Shown here: positions 1 through 5,942 of the stretch, one piece after another
Numbering within the stretch: position 1 is the stretch's first letter
Layout of the letters: each line of letters begins with the position of its first letter
NCBI GenBank assembly: GCA_002424645.1
Contig: DIKU01000031.1
Coordinates: forward strand, 1-8,905
Length of the DNA: 8,905 nt
DNA from: Pelobacter sp. UBA5610
GTDB lineage: Bacteria > Desulfobacterota > Desulfuromonadia > Desulfuromonadales > Syntrophotaleaceae
Reading direction: 5' to 3'
Program-made: the position numbers and the translations under genes
Notes under the pieces: model-generated
Seen by the model: the letters and a program-made list of their open reading frames with translations, nothing else
Told to the model about the DNA's origin: nothing
The model's database searches: none

Positions 1-1
1 C

Positions 2-415
2 CGCCTGGCCGATATCGATCAAGCCATCACCAAATGTCACAACCAAAAAACCCGCCTGGTCGATGCCGTTGCCGAAGGGCTGCTAAGCCCCTCCGACGTC
101 CGCACCCGCAAAGCACAAATCGACGCCGAGATCCTCAACCTCAATCAGCAACGCGTTAACCTAACATCCATCCAGGCGATCGCACCAGACTGGGAAGCCA
201 TGCGCATCACCCGCGAAGAATTCGACCTGCTCGACCCACAGGGCCAGCGCGAAGTCATCGCCGCGACGATCGCAGAGATCCGGATATTCAGCACATACGC
301 CCTGATCGACTACCGTTTCCCCCGAGACCAGCAAGGCGGAACCTCTGCCAGGGTACACTTACCGCAGCGCCAAAAGCCCGCCGGACCCCGTCAGGTCTAC
401 AAACTCGAAAGCTAG
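2..415 (+). CDS. Large serine recombinase, C-terminal part (5'-truncated by window edge)
   Basis: The frame is open from base 2 to a TAG at 413-415, giving about 137 residues. The stretch matches the C-terminal coiled-coil tail of large serine recombinases (resolvase, recombinase and zinc-ribbon architecture). It begins with a heptad-rich segment reading RLADIDQAI, continues with the family-typical pattern 'EGLLSPSDVRTRKAQIDAEI', and ends in a basic tail (ARVHLPQRQK). These enzymes insert or excise mobile elements or invert DNA, using a serine nucleophile in an N-terminal catalytic domain. That domain and the zinc ribbon lie outside the window, so activity cannot be judged. The gene ends about 115 bp from a truncated tRNA gene, a position that suits an integrase beside its attachment site. 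Base composition is GC-richer, with more C-ending codons, than the genes on the right. The family assignment rests on pattern recognition of the tail only. Confidence 0.72.
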   Translation, partial: RLADIDQAITKCHNQKTRLVDAVAEGLLSPSDVRTRKAQIDAEILNLNQQRVNLTSIQAIAPDWEAMRITREEFDLLDPQGQREVIAATIAEIRIFSTYALIDYRFPRDQQGGTSARVHLPQRQKPAGPRQVYKLES

Positions 416-482
416 TAAAATTAAGTAGTTACGGATACTTTTTATTAAGTAAAAACTAACGCTGTAGCCATAAAACAAAAAA

Positions 483-512
483 AACGCCGCAATCCTGATT
501 GGTTGCGGCGTT
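483..512. terminator. Bidirectional intrinsic terminator
   Basis: A perfect 10-bp stem (AACGCCGCAA at 483-492 with TTGCGGCGTT at 503-512) encloses a 10-nt loop. On the minus strand the stem is followed by an unbroken run of eight T (complement of 477-484), which is the stronger reading and would stop transcripts entering from the tRNA-remnant promoter. On the plus strand it is followed by TTTGTTATTTTTT and would end the recombinase transcript. Confidence 0.9.
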
Positions 513-529
513 TGTTATTTTTTGTCTAC

Positions 530-560
530 TCAGTTGCTCTACCAGCTGAGCTAGGGTGGC
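530..560 (-). tRNA. Truncated tRNA gene, 5' half only (tRNA-Thr-like pseudogene)
   Basis: Read on the minus strand from 560, the sequence has a canonical tRNA 5' half. It shows a 7-nt acceptor strand GCCACCC, TA at positions 8-9, D-stem GCTC, D-loop AGCTGGTA, D-stem GAGC, then A and the 5' anticodon-stem strand ACTGA. From memory, the GAGCAACTGA run matches bacterial tRNA-Thr(UGU). The next bases are GTAGACAAAAAAT, with no anticodon loop, T-arm or 3' acceptor strand, so no functional tRNA can form. The four bases GTAG resemble what lies just past the anticodon stem of tRNA-Thr (CAGTAGG), which hints at an internal deletion, but four bases may be chance. The promoter of the gene is still present upstream. 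The identity as a tRNA fragment is firm; the isotype is tentative. Confidence 0.85.
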
Positions 561-580
561 GAATTGCTATGAAGTCCGTA

Positions 581-609
581 TATTTAGCCTAAATCTGGCG
601 GGATGTCAA
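581..609 (-). promoter_or_regulatory. Sigma-70 promoter of the truncated tRNA gene
   Basis: On the minus strand there is a perfect -35 TTGACA (609-604), a 17-nt spacer and a -10 TAAATA (586-581). Initiation near 574 would give a leader of about 14 nt before the tRNA 5' end at 560, the usual layout for a tRNA promoter. The nearest terminator on this strand is at 512-483, so the predicted transcript is about 100 nt and carries only the tRNA 5' half. Confidence 0.75.
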
Positions 610-967
610 TCTCTTTCAGGACTGAGAACGGAGCGCAGGAGTCCGTGTTTTTCAAGGGTAGGAAAGGAACGTTGCGTTTCGGCGGGAGAGGGCAGAGGAG
701 TTTACATACTTTTTAGCGGGAATAGAAGGATTGAGAAGGTTCCCAGAGTACGTTGCCTACAGCAGATGGACCGCCGAAATACGGGAATCACGTTGTTCGC
801 ACCTTCTTCAGTGAGTCCCTATTCAGCAAATCTGAGGATTAAACCGGCACAGACTTTCGAGTCTGGGATTTCAATTTGAGATGATTGGCCGGACGGTCAT
901 AAAAATTAACTGACATTGATCTCCTCCTTGAATATTAGTTGATCCAAAGTTTGAGAGTTCGGGCACA
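610..967. other. Non-coding or unassigned spacer between tRNA promoter and IS relic
   Basis: I recognise no gene here. An open frame at 556-879 on the plus strand starts inside the tRNA remnant, has no ribosome-binding site and gives a peptide rich in Arg and Ser with no recognisable domain. The only structure I can point to is a 6-bp hairpin closed by a TTCG tetraloop at 850-865. The left end of the IS3-family relic probably lies between about 880 and 997, but I could not find a convincing terminal inverted repeat. Confidence 0.5.
850..865. repeat. Small hairpin with TTCG tetraloop
   Basis: CAGACT (850-855) and AGTCTG (860-865) pair perfectly around TTCG. On the minus strand the loop reads CGAA. 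No clear T-run follows on either strand, so it is not a convincing terminator, and it does not fit a tRNA T-arm. Confidence 0.4.
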
Positions 968-997
968 ATGTCACTTCAAGAGAGTAGTCGTTTTGCC

Positions 998-1264
998 ATG
1001 AAGACATCGAAGTTTCCAGTTGAACAGATCTCATTTGCTCGGAGGCAGGCGGAAACCGGAACAATGGTTGCTGAGGTCTGCCGCAGGATGAGGATCACTG
1101 ACGCTGCCTCTTGCCATCAGACGATGGGGGATGGAGGGCTTGGTTTTGGCAAAGTACTGTGTTTTAAAAACTCAAGGAGGAAAATCGGCAAAATCAAGAA
1201 GCTGGTAGCCAACCTAAGTTTTGATAAGCATATGCTTCAGGATGTGCTTGCAAAAAAGCTCTAA
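998..1264 (+). pseudogene. IS3-family transposase orfA, mutated
   Basis: From ATG at 998 the frame encodes 88 residues, the normal length of orfA in IS407-like elements. Its N-terminal half (MKTSKFPVEQISFARRQAET) and its leucine-zipper end (KIKKLVANLSFDKHMLQDVL) are well conserved. The middle is scrambled. The helix-turn-helix segment that normally reads like 'ATFYRWKKKYGGLG' is AASCHQTMGDGGLG here. Residues encoded between about 1168 and 1189 come from the wrong frame: the alternative frame there reads KLKEENR, as expected for the family. This means a 1-nt loss in the A-run at 1166-1170 and a 1-nt gain near 1188-1190 that cancel out. The frame stays open, but the protein would lack a proper DNA-binding helix and is almost certainly non-functional. 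OrfA normally binds the IS ends and forms OrfAB through frameshifting. Confidence 0.8.
1252..1258 (+). promoter_or_regulatory. Relic programmed -1 frameshift site (A_AAA_AAG)
   Basis: In the orfA frame the codons read gcA AAA AAG CTC TAA, which places a classic -1 slippery heptamer two codons before the orfA stop. Slipping back one base gives AAA AAA GCT CTA AAG CTA GCC CGG, which enters the orfB-like peptide KLARKRLL directly. This is the arrangement expected for OrfAB synthesis in IS3-family elements. It survives although the surrounding genes are broken. Confidence 0.75.
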
Positions 1265-1621
1265 AGCTAGCCCGGAAGAGACTTTTGACCGCTGATCTGG
1301 ATGCGGTTTACCGCATTGATAGCCTGCGGAACTGAGCAGGAATCGGGCTTTTACTGTTGAGTTACTGCTATACCTCGGTCAAGGACGACCAGGTACTCCG
1401 GTTGCGCATTCGTAGATCGCCAAGGTCCGTATTCATGTGCTATTGCGATGAGAGGTTTGGTACGTCAATTTCAATCGCATGTACCAGATTCGCCGGGGAA
1501 AAGGGGTGAATTTACGTAACAAGAGGCCACGGCGCCGCGTGGTGGCAGCGCATCGACTGCACGTCCCGGAAGCTCCCAAATTGATAGCTGCTCGTTCATG
1601 GATTTCGTAACGGACTACCAG
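1264..1621 (+). pseudogene. IS3-family transposase orfB, fragmented and truncated
   Basis: The first frame (1264 onward) reads KLARKRLLTADL and hits a TGA at 1333-1335. Later conserved pieces are spread over frames: LSR (1332-1340) followed, after a 2-nt insertion, by SGFY (1343-1354); KDDQVLRLRIR (1381-1413); and from 1443 a run with one internal TGA (1449-1451) that matches the 'VNHKRVYRLYREEGLNLRTKRPRRR' region as VNFNRMYQIRRGKGVNLR followed by NKRPRRRVVAAHRL. A last piece, MDFVTDYQ (1598-1621), holds the first Asp of the DDE triad (codon 1601-1603). The second Asp and the Glu are missing, so this is a dead remnant. The family match is from remembered consensus, not an alignment. Confidence 0.8.
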
Positions 1622-1625
1622 TAAT

Positions 1626-2726
1626 TTAATTTTTCGGTTTTTCCTGCCCCGGGGAAGCACTTAAGATCTGCTTTGGGAGCCGTTCACTGTGGTAGAGATC
1701 CAGGAAAAACAGCGCAAGAGACAATATCAATGGTCCTAGAACAACGCCGACAAAGCCAAAGGCGGAAATTCCCCCCAGCACTCCAATCATAACAACCAGA
1801 AGAGGAATCTTCCCTCTTCCGCTGATGAACAACGGTCTGATCACATTGTCGATGGAACTAACGACGAGCGCCCCCCATAGCAGCAAGAAAGTTCCCTTGC
1901 CCACTTCGCCTACGAAAAGCAGGTAGAGTCCCGCCGGTAGCCAGATCGGTACGGTTCCGACCATGGGGATGATAGCGCAGGCGGTGATGAGAACTCCGAA
2001 AAGGACCGGCGAGGGCAATCCGCTGATCCAAAAACCGATGCCGCCGAGAAATCCCTGCACCAAGCAGGTCAGGAATATGCCATAAATAACCGATGAAAGG
2101 ATATTCTCGACTCTGTTGGCGAGCAATTTGCGCTGATCGGTTCCAAGAGGGATCACCGACCAGAAGCGATCAAGCATCCTGTTCCCGTGATAATAAAAGA
2201 AGAACAGAGCGGTTACCAGGACCATCATCTTCAATATAAAGATAAAAATATTTTTCAGAACGCCTGTAGAATAGCCAGCCAGAAAAGTCATGGCAGACTG
2301 CACCGTCGGAAGCAGTGTTTTCTGAAGGTTTAAATCGACCTGATTCAACCAGGGCTGAAGTTTATCCCAAATCGGTGCTATGAGAGGGTGACTGCCCAAC
2401 GTCGCCAGGACACGCAGCTTTTCTTCCAGCGCCCCTTTTTCCAACATGAGATAAAGCTGAGTAACTTCCTGGGTCAAGAGCAATAACAGCATCACCACCG
2501 GGATAACGACTCCCAGCAGGACCATGAGCGTCATGACTATGGCGGCCAGGCGTTCTCTTCTGCCAAAATAAGCCTGCAACCGGCGAAAGATCGGTCTGGT
2601 CAGAATTCCGACGATCGCGGCCCATGCCAGAACCCGCCAAAAGGGGCCTATGACCAGGACAACCAGGTAAAGGTAAAAAATGAAAAAAGTAAAGATCATT
2701 AGTGAAAAAACAACCTTGCGCGTCAT
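1626..2726 (-). CDS. AI-2E family (PerM/TqsA/YdiK-like) membrane transporter
   Basis: The gene encodes 366 residues, a normal length for this family. The layout is a hydrophobic hairpin at about residues 8-45, helices at 60-86, a central less hydrophobic segment (about 95-145) with little similarity among members, then helices at 155-180, 210-270, 275-292 and 305-345. Family signatures are IIPMVGTVP (252-260) and the long conserved block from SIDNVIRPL (291-299) through ISGRGKIPLL (301-310) to VLGPL (329-333). Members are inner-membrane proteins. TqsA is linked to autoinducer-2 export and others to ion antiport, so the substrate cannot be named from sequence. ATG at 2726 is chosen because AAAGGG lies about 8 nt upstream (complement of 2735-2740). 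The stop sits 4 nt from the truncated IS relic, and I see no terminator downstream. It seems monocistronic and is divergent from the GGDEF-EAL gene. Confidence 0.9.
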   Translation of the reverse strand: MTRKVVFSLMIFTFFIFYLYLVVLVIGPFWRVLAWAAIVGILTRPIFRRLQAYFGRRERLAAIVMTLMVLLGVVIPVVMLLLLLTQEVTQLYLMLEKGALEEKLRVLATLGSHPLIAPIWDKLQPWLNQVDLNLQKTLLPTVQSAMTFLAGYSTGVLKNIFIFILKMMVLVTALFFFYYHGNRMLDRFWSVIPLGTDQRKLLANRVENILSSVIYGIFLTCLVQGFLGGIGFWISGLPSPVLFGVLITACAIIPMVGTVPIWLPAGLYLLFVGEVGKGTFLLLWGALVVSSIDNVIRPLFISGRGKIPLLVVMIGVLGGISAFGFVGVVLGPLILSLALFFLDLYHSERLPKQILSASPGQEKPKN

Positions 2727-2917
2727 GTGGATGCCCTTTATGTATAAAATAACAACCTTGGCTCTATTCTAACTGATAAGCGTCGGCACATCATGGACAA
2801 AATGGTTCTCTGGCAATCGCATAGCCACCCGTTATTCTGTGAAACTGAGGTTCACTCAGAATTTAAGCAGATCAATATATAAAATTTCGGGCTGCAGGGA
2901 GAGGTCAGCTGTCGGTG

Positions 2918-2972
2918 TTTGTCCGGGGTGTTCCACATTAAATGACGGCGGGGAACAGTGTGTCGGGACAAA
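2918..2972. repeat. Two-step inverted repeat (possible structured RNA or operator)
   Basis: The outer arms TTTGTCC (2918-2924) and GGACAAA (2966-2972) enclose inner arms TGTTCC (2929-2934) and GGAACA (2952-2957). The internal loop has 4 nt on one side and 8 nt on the other, and the apical loop is 17 nt. All 13 pairs are Watson-Crick. No T-run follows, so it is not a simple terminator. The function is unknown. Confidence 0.4.
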
Positions 2973-3357
2973 TGTGTGGCGGGTGGGGCCTCTGTGTGGG
3001 GCACCTTGAGTATCTCCCAATGCAAATGAGTGTTTTGTGTAAGAAACGCTTATTCCAGATTTGCTTATTATAAAGGCATGGAAATCCTTCCGTGTCATTG
3101 GATAGCTGTTAAAAGTCATGTAATTTTAGGCATTAAGAATTTGCATAGGCGAAATTGACGAATGATATCTATTGGGTGTGGAGAAAAGGATCCAGGGTGC
3201 TGGGAGGCTTGGCTGAATTTTTGCGTATTGAATAATGCCTGATTTTTTTCTGTAACGGGTGAGTTTTATAGTTCAAGTCTGCACAGGCCGTCAGGGGTGA
3301 AAATTATTTTCTCACACATTTTCCTGGGAAAATTGCAATGCACGATTTATTGATGTA

Positions 3358-3372
3358 AAGCAAGTGTTGCTT
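3358..3372. repeat. Inverted repeat AAGCAA-GTG-TTGCTT (candidate operator)
   Basis: Perfect 6-nt arms (3358-3363 and 3367-3372) flank a 3-nt spacer. The right arm is the same six bases as the proposed -35 box of the downstream gene. A protein bound here would be well placed to block or control initiation. No regulator can be named from the site. Confidence 0.35.
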
Positions 3373-3395
3373 GAAAATTTCGTTTAAGATTTAAT
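3367..3395 (+). promoter_or_regulatory. Candidate sigma-70 promoter of the GGDEF-EAL gene
   Basis: TTGCTT (3367-3372) and TTTAAT (3390-3395) are separated by 17 nt. The -10 matches consensus at 5 of 6 positions and the -35 at 3 of 6. This would leave an AT-rich 5' leader of about 90 nt. In such AT-rich DNA other -10-like boxes exist (for example TATAAT near 3450), so the assignment is tentative. Confidence 0.35.
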
Positions 3396-3479
3396 AAGAG
3401 ATTAAAGAATTGCTGCAATAATAATAGTTATAAATAATTAAATAAAACTATATAATTATAAATTACATGTAATACTGTC

Positions 3480-3493
3480 GGAGAAATATTTTG
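3480..3493 (+). promoter_or_regulatory. Ribosome-binding site that fixes a TTG start
   Basis: GGAG (3480-3483) lies 7 nt before TTG at 3491-3493. No ATG or GTG in this frame is placed as well, and starting here gives a short cytoplasmic N-terminus followed directly by the first membrane helix. Confidence 0.7.
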
Positions 3494-5878
3494 AGTTTAC
3501 GTGCCCGTATCGTTTCAGTTGTTGCAGCGACTCTATTGATATTGTTCTCGGTATTGTATTTTGCGTCTTCTGCCGTTCTTGTTGATGGTTTTCTGAAACT
3601 TGAAAATCTTGAACTTCAGAGGCAGATTTATCGCGGACAGGCGGCTGTAAAAAGCCTGCTTGCAGCCATAGAACTTCATGCCCAGGATTGGAGTAATTGG
3701 GATGATACTTACGCTTTTTTAAAGGATGGAAATGAGGATTATATTCGTTCTAATCTGGCAACTGAGACCTTTACTAATCTCGATTTTGATCTGTTTTTCT
3801 ATTTCAATCGAGATGGCTCCTTATTTGCGGGATTCCAATATGATGGGGAGGGTGCGGTTGTAGCACCCTCCAGGACTTTTGTTGCCTCGATTTATGAAAA
3901 CCGCCAGTTTGTTGAGGTTTCCGAAGCAGAACCCCTTGTTTCAGGAGTCATTCTTGTGGAGGGGCGCCCGATGCTGGTTGCGTCTGCGGCGATACTCACC
4001 AGTGAAAGAAAGGGGCCTAGTCGTGGTACGCTGATGATTGGCCGGTATCTTACTCAGGATCGTTTGCAGGAGGTTGCCAAAACAGCCGGGCTATCGCTTT
4101 CCTTTGTATCGCCTGGAGAGACCTCTCTGGCTCTCACAGCCGCTAATCCTACAATGGTTCGTGTTGATGGACAGGACACTATTGCCGGGTATTTTCTCCT
4201 TACTGATGCTATGGGGAAAAAGGTAGCCACAATTCGGATAGATGCCAAGCGCTGGATATATCGACAAGGCAAGGCCAGCCAGAGTTATCTGTTGGTTAAT
4301 CTCGTTGCAGTGGGGGCGGTATTTGTCGTGCTGCTTGTAGTGTTGCTGCATCGCCTTGTGCTGTCCCGACTTGCCAGGTTGGATCGTGGTGTTGGTCAGA
4401 TACGCCAGGGTGAAGGTTTGACAGTGCGCCTTCCGGTGGAGGGTAATGATGAGTTGAGCAGCCTCGCGTCTACGATAAACGAGACGTTGGAGGCTTTGCA
4501 GCAAACGCAGCACACATTACGTCATGATGCGCTTCACGATCCGCTAACGGGGTTGGCGAATCGCGCTTTGTTTTTCCAGAAAATGGATGCAGCCATGGTG
4601 AGGCAAAAGGAAGATCCTCTTGCCATCTTTGCCTTGTTGCTGATTGATATTGACCATTTCAAACTGATTAATGATAGTTTTGGCCATGGTGCCGGTGACA
4701 AAGTTCTTATGCTTACGGGCCAGCGTCTGTGCCAGTTTTTCAGGGCAGGGGACACGGTCGGGCGGTTAGGGGGGGATGAATTTGCCGTATTGCTTGAGCC
4801 TCTTAAGGAGGAATCCGCAGCTCTTCAATTGGCAAGAGACTTTCTGACAACGTTGCATCAGCCGGTTTCTTGGGAAGGTCATTTATTGCATCTTGGTGCA
4901 AGTATCGGTGTAGTGTGTTCTTTTCAGGATTCCAGTCCTGAACAGTTGATGAATTATGCGGATACGGCAATGTATCACGCGAAACGTGAGGGTCGAAACT
5001 GTGTCGCTTTGTTTGATAAATCGATGGGGAAAAAGATTCAATCTCAGCTTGCTTTGCAGAACGAACTACGGGGGGCTGTCGCACGAGGTGAACTCAGCGT
5101 TTGTTACCAACCTATAATGGTTTTGGGTACGGACCGACTTTATGGCCTGGAGGCTTTGGTACGCTGGCAACATCCCGCTCATGGTACCTTGGTGCCGGAT
5201 CAATTTATTCCGCTGGCTGAAAGCGGCGGTTTCATTGCGGAAATCGATACCTGGGTATTTCGGGAAGCAACCCGGTGCATGCTTCGATGGCAGGAACTTT
5301 TCCGATTCGCCACCCCGCTGCATGTATCTGTAAATCTGTCCTGTACACATGCTCAATTGCTTGATGTTGTCCCCGAGCTTTGCCGGATTCTTTCAGAAAC
5401 CGGGCTTGATGGCCGTTTCGTTGGGCTTGAGATTACCGAAGGCGCATTAATGGCGGCGGATAAGGCCCTCGTCGAACAGCTGCACGATCTTAAGGCGTTA
5501 GGTGTCCGGTTATACATGGATGATTTTGGCAGGGGACATTTTTCTTTGAGTCGTTTGCATCAACTACCGATCGATGTGCTGAAGGTTGACTGCTTGTTTA
5601 TTCCTGAAGTCGATACGGGAAATGGTGATATATCCCGGACCATTATGACCTTGGCGCATGGCCTGGGGATGCAGGTGGTTGCCGAGGGGATTGAGAACCC
5701 GACGCAACTGGCCAAGCTCAAAGATTCTGGCTGCGACTTTGGCCAGGGGTACCTGTTTGCTAAGCCGCTGACCGAAGAAAATGCCACTGCAATGCTGCAG
5801 GATTTACATGCAGCGGCGAAGGATGTTTCTGGTAATGTCAGAGAGCCGAGCTGCTTTTTTCCTGGCGGGCGCGAATGA
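3491..5878 (+). CDS. CHASE4-HAMP-GGDEF-EAL membrane c-di-GMP enzyme
   Basis: This 795-residue inner-membrane protein makes and/or degrades cyclic di-GMP. Domains in order: TM helix about 7-30; periplasmic CHASE4-like sensor about 40-260, with signature DWSNWDDTY (66-74) and NRDG (106-109); TM helix about 266-290; HAMP about 290-342; GGDEF about 345-510; EAL about 515-775. The cyclase looks active: DIDHFK (386-391), ND (394-395) and GGDEF (427-431) are intact. An RxxD inhibitory site (R418-D421) lies exactly five residues before GGDEF, suggesting product feedback. The phosphodiesterase residues are also present: EAL (554-556), N615, E647, D677-D678, K698, E732 and Q752. Loop 6 is unusual, DDFGRGHFSL where DDFGTGYSSL is typical, and ITEG replaces the common ITES, so hydrolysis might be altered. 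The start is TTG. The gene has no same-strand neighbour and converges on a kinase/receiver operon. Confidence 0.95.
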   Translation: MSLRARIVSVVAATLLILFSVLYFASSAVLVDGFLKLENLELQRQIYRGQAAVKSLLAAIELHAQDWSNWDDTYAFLKDGNEDYIRSNLATETFTNLDFDLFFYFNRDGSLFAGFQYDGEGAVVAPSRTFVASIYENRQFVEVSEAEPLVSGVILVEGRPMLVASAAILTSERKGPSRGTLMIGRYLTQDRLQEVAKTAGLSLSFVSPGETSLALTAANPTMVRVDGQDTIAGYFLLTDAMGKKVATIRIDAKRWIYRQGKASQSYLLVNLVAVGAVFVVLLVVLLHRLVLSRLARLDRGVGQIRQGEGLTVRLPVEGNDELSSLASTINETLEALQQTQHTLRHDALHDPLTGLANRALFFQKMDAAMVRQKEDPLAIFALLLIDIDHFKLINDSFGHGAGDKVLMLTGQRLCQFFRAGDTVGRLGGDEFAVLLEPLKEESAALQLARDFLTTLHQPVSWEGHLLHLGASIGVVCSFQDSSPEQLMNYADTAMYHAKREGRNCVALFDKSMGKKIQSQLALQNELRGAVARGELSVCYQPIMVLGTDRLYGLEALVRWQHPAHGTLVPDQFIPLAESGGFIAEIDTWVFREATRCMLRWQELFRFATPLHVSVNLSCTHAQLLDVVPELCRILSETGLDGRFVGLEITEGALMAADKALVEQLHDLKALGVRLYMDDFGRGHFSLSRLHQLPIDVLKVDCLFIPEVDTGNGDISRTIMTLAHGLGMQVVAEGIENPTQLAKLKDSGCDFGQGYLFAKPLTEENATAMLQDLHAAAKDVSGNVREPSCFFPGGRE

Positions 5879-5942
5879 TTCTGGTTTGCACCAACCTGCG
5901 ATGCTGAGTCCAGACCAAAATAAACGCCGAGCAAGCTCAATA
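5879..5942. other. Short convergent intergenic gap
   Basis: The 64 bp between the converging GGDEF-EAL and receiver genes contain no convincing intrinsic terminator. The best pairing, TCTGG with CCAGA, encloses about 25 nt and has no T-run. The transcripts may therefore overlap at their 3' ends. Confidence 0.5.

Larger units (their letters stand above)
968..1621 (+). mobile_element. Degenerate IS3-family element (IS407-like), 3'-truncated
   Basis: This is the decayed remains of an insertion sequence with the two-frame IS3 layout: an orfA-like frame (998-1264), then orfB-like fragments in the -1 frame (1252-1621). Recognisable pieces in order are the orfA N-terminus MKTSKFPVEQISFA, the orfA C-terminus DKHMLQDVLAKKL, an A_AAA_AAG slippery site, and orfB pieces KLARKRLL, KDDQVLRLRIR, VNLRNKRPRRRVVAAHRL and MDFVTDYQ. 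Stops and frame changes interrupt orfB. The relic ends abruptly at about 1621, so the rest of the DDE domain and the right inverted repeat are gone. The left boundary is uncertain; 968 is only the start of the open frame. Confidence 0.85.
2727..3490. other. Long divergent intergenic region, AT-rich at its right end
   Basis: This spacer of about 760 bp separates the divergent AI-2E and GGDEF-EAL genes. An open frame on the minus strand (2856-3119) lacks a ribosome-binding site and has no recognisable content. The left part has G-rich stretches around 2920-3005 with a two-step inverted repeat. The right part (about 3375-3475) is almost pure A/T. Short palindromes occur at 3319-3332 (TTTTCCTGGGAAAA), 3332-3339 (ATTGCAAT) and 3358-3372. 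I looked for a GEMM-type c-di-GMP riboswitch core and for sigma-54 and sigma-28 promoters and found none. Confidence 0.6.

Noticed and set aside
850..865. tRNA T-arm or intrinsic terminator
   Set aside because: The TTCG hairpin does not leave a 7-nt T-loop on a 5-bp stem and has no T-run after it.
556..879. 107-codon plus-strand open frame
   Set aside because: It starts within the tRNA remnant, has no ribosome-binding site, and its translation shows no domain or familiar pattern.
1433..1660. 75-codon minus-strand open frame at the IS relic/AI-2E junction
   Set aside because: It is antisense to the clear orfB remnants and runs into the AI-2E 3' end; no homology is apparent.
2766..2793. Sigma-70 promoter for the AI-2E gene (TAGAAT as -10, minus strand)
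   Set aside because: No acceptable -35 box lies at 16-18 nt, so I did not annotate it.
2856..3119. 87-codon minus-strand open frame in the long intergenic region
   Set aside because: There is no Shine-Dalgarno before its ATG, its composition looks random, and it overlaps the inverted repeat. I treat it as chance.
3319..3340. Sigma-54 promoter suggested by TGG followed by TTGCA
   Set aside because: The GG and GC elements are only 7 nt apart; the required spacing is 10.
3160..3490. c-di-GMP (GEMM) riboswitch upstream of the GGDEF-EAL gene
   Set aside because: The conserved riboswitch core is not present; the leader is almost entirely A/T.
4091..4513. 140-codon minus-strand open frame inside the GGDEF-EAL gene
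   Set aside because: It is antisense to a gene with complete domain motifs and encodes nothing recognisable.
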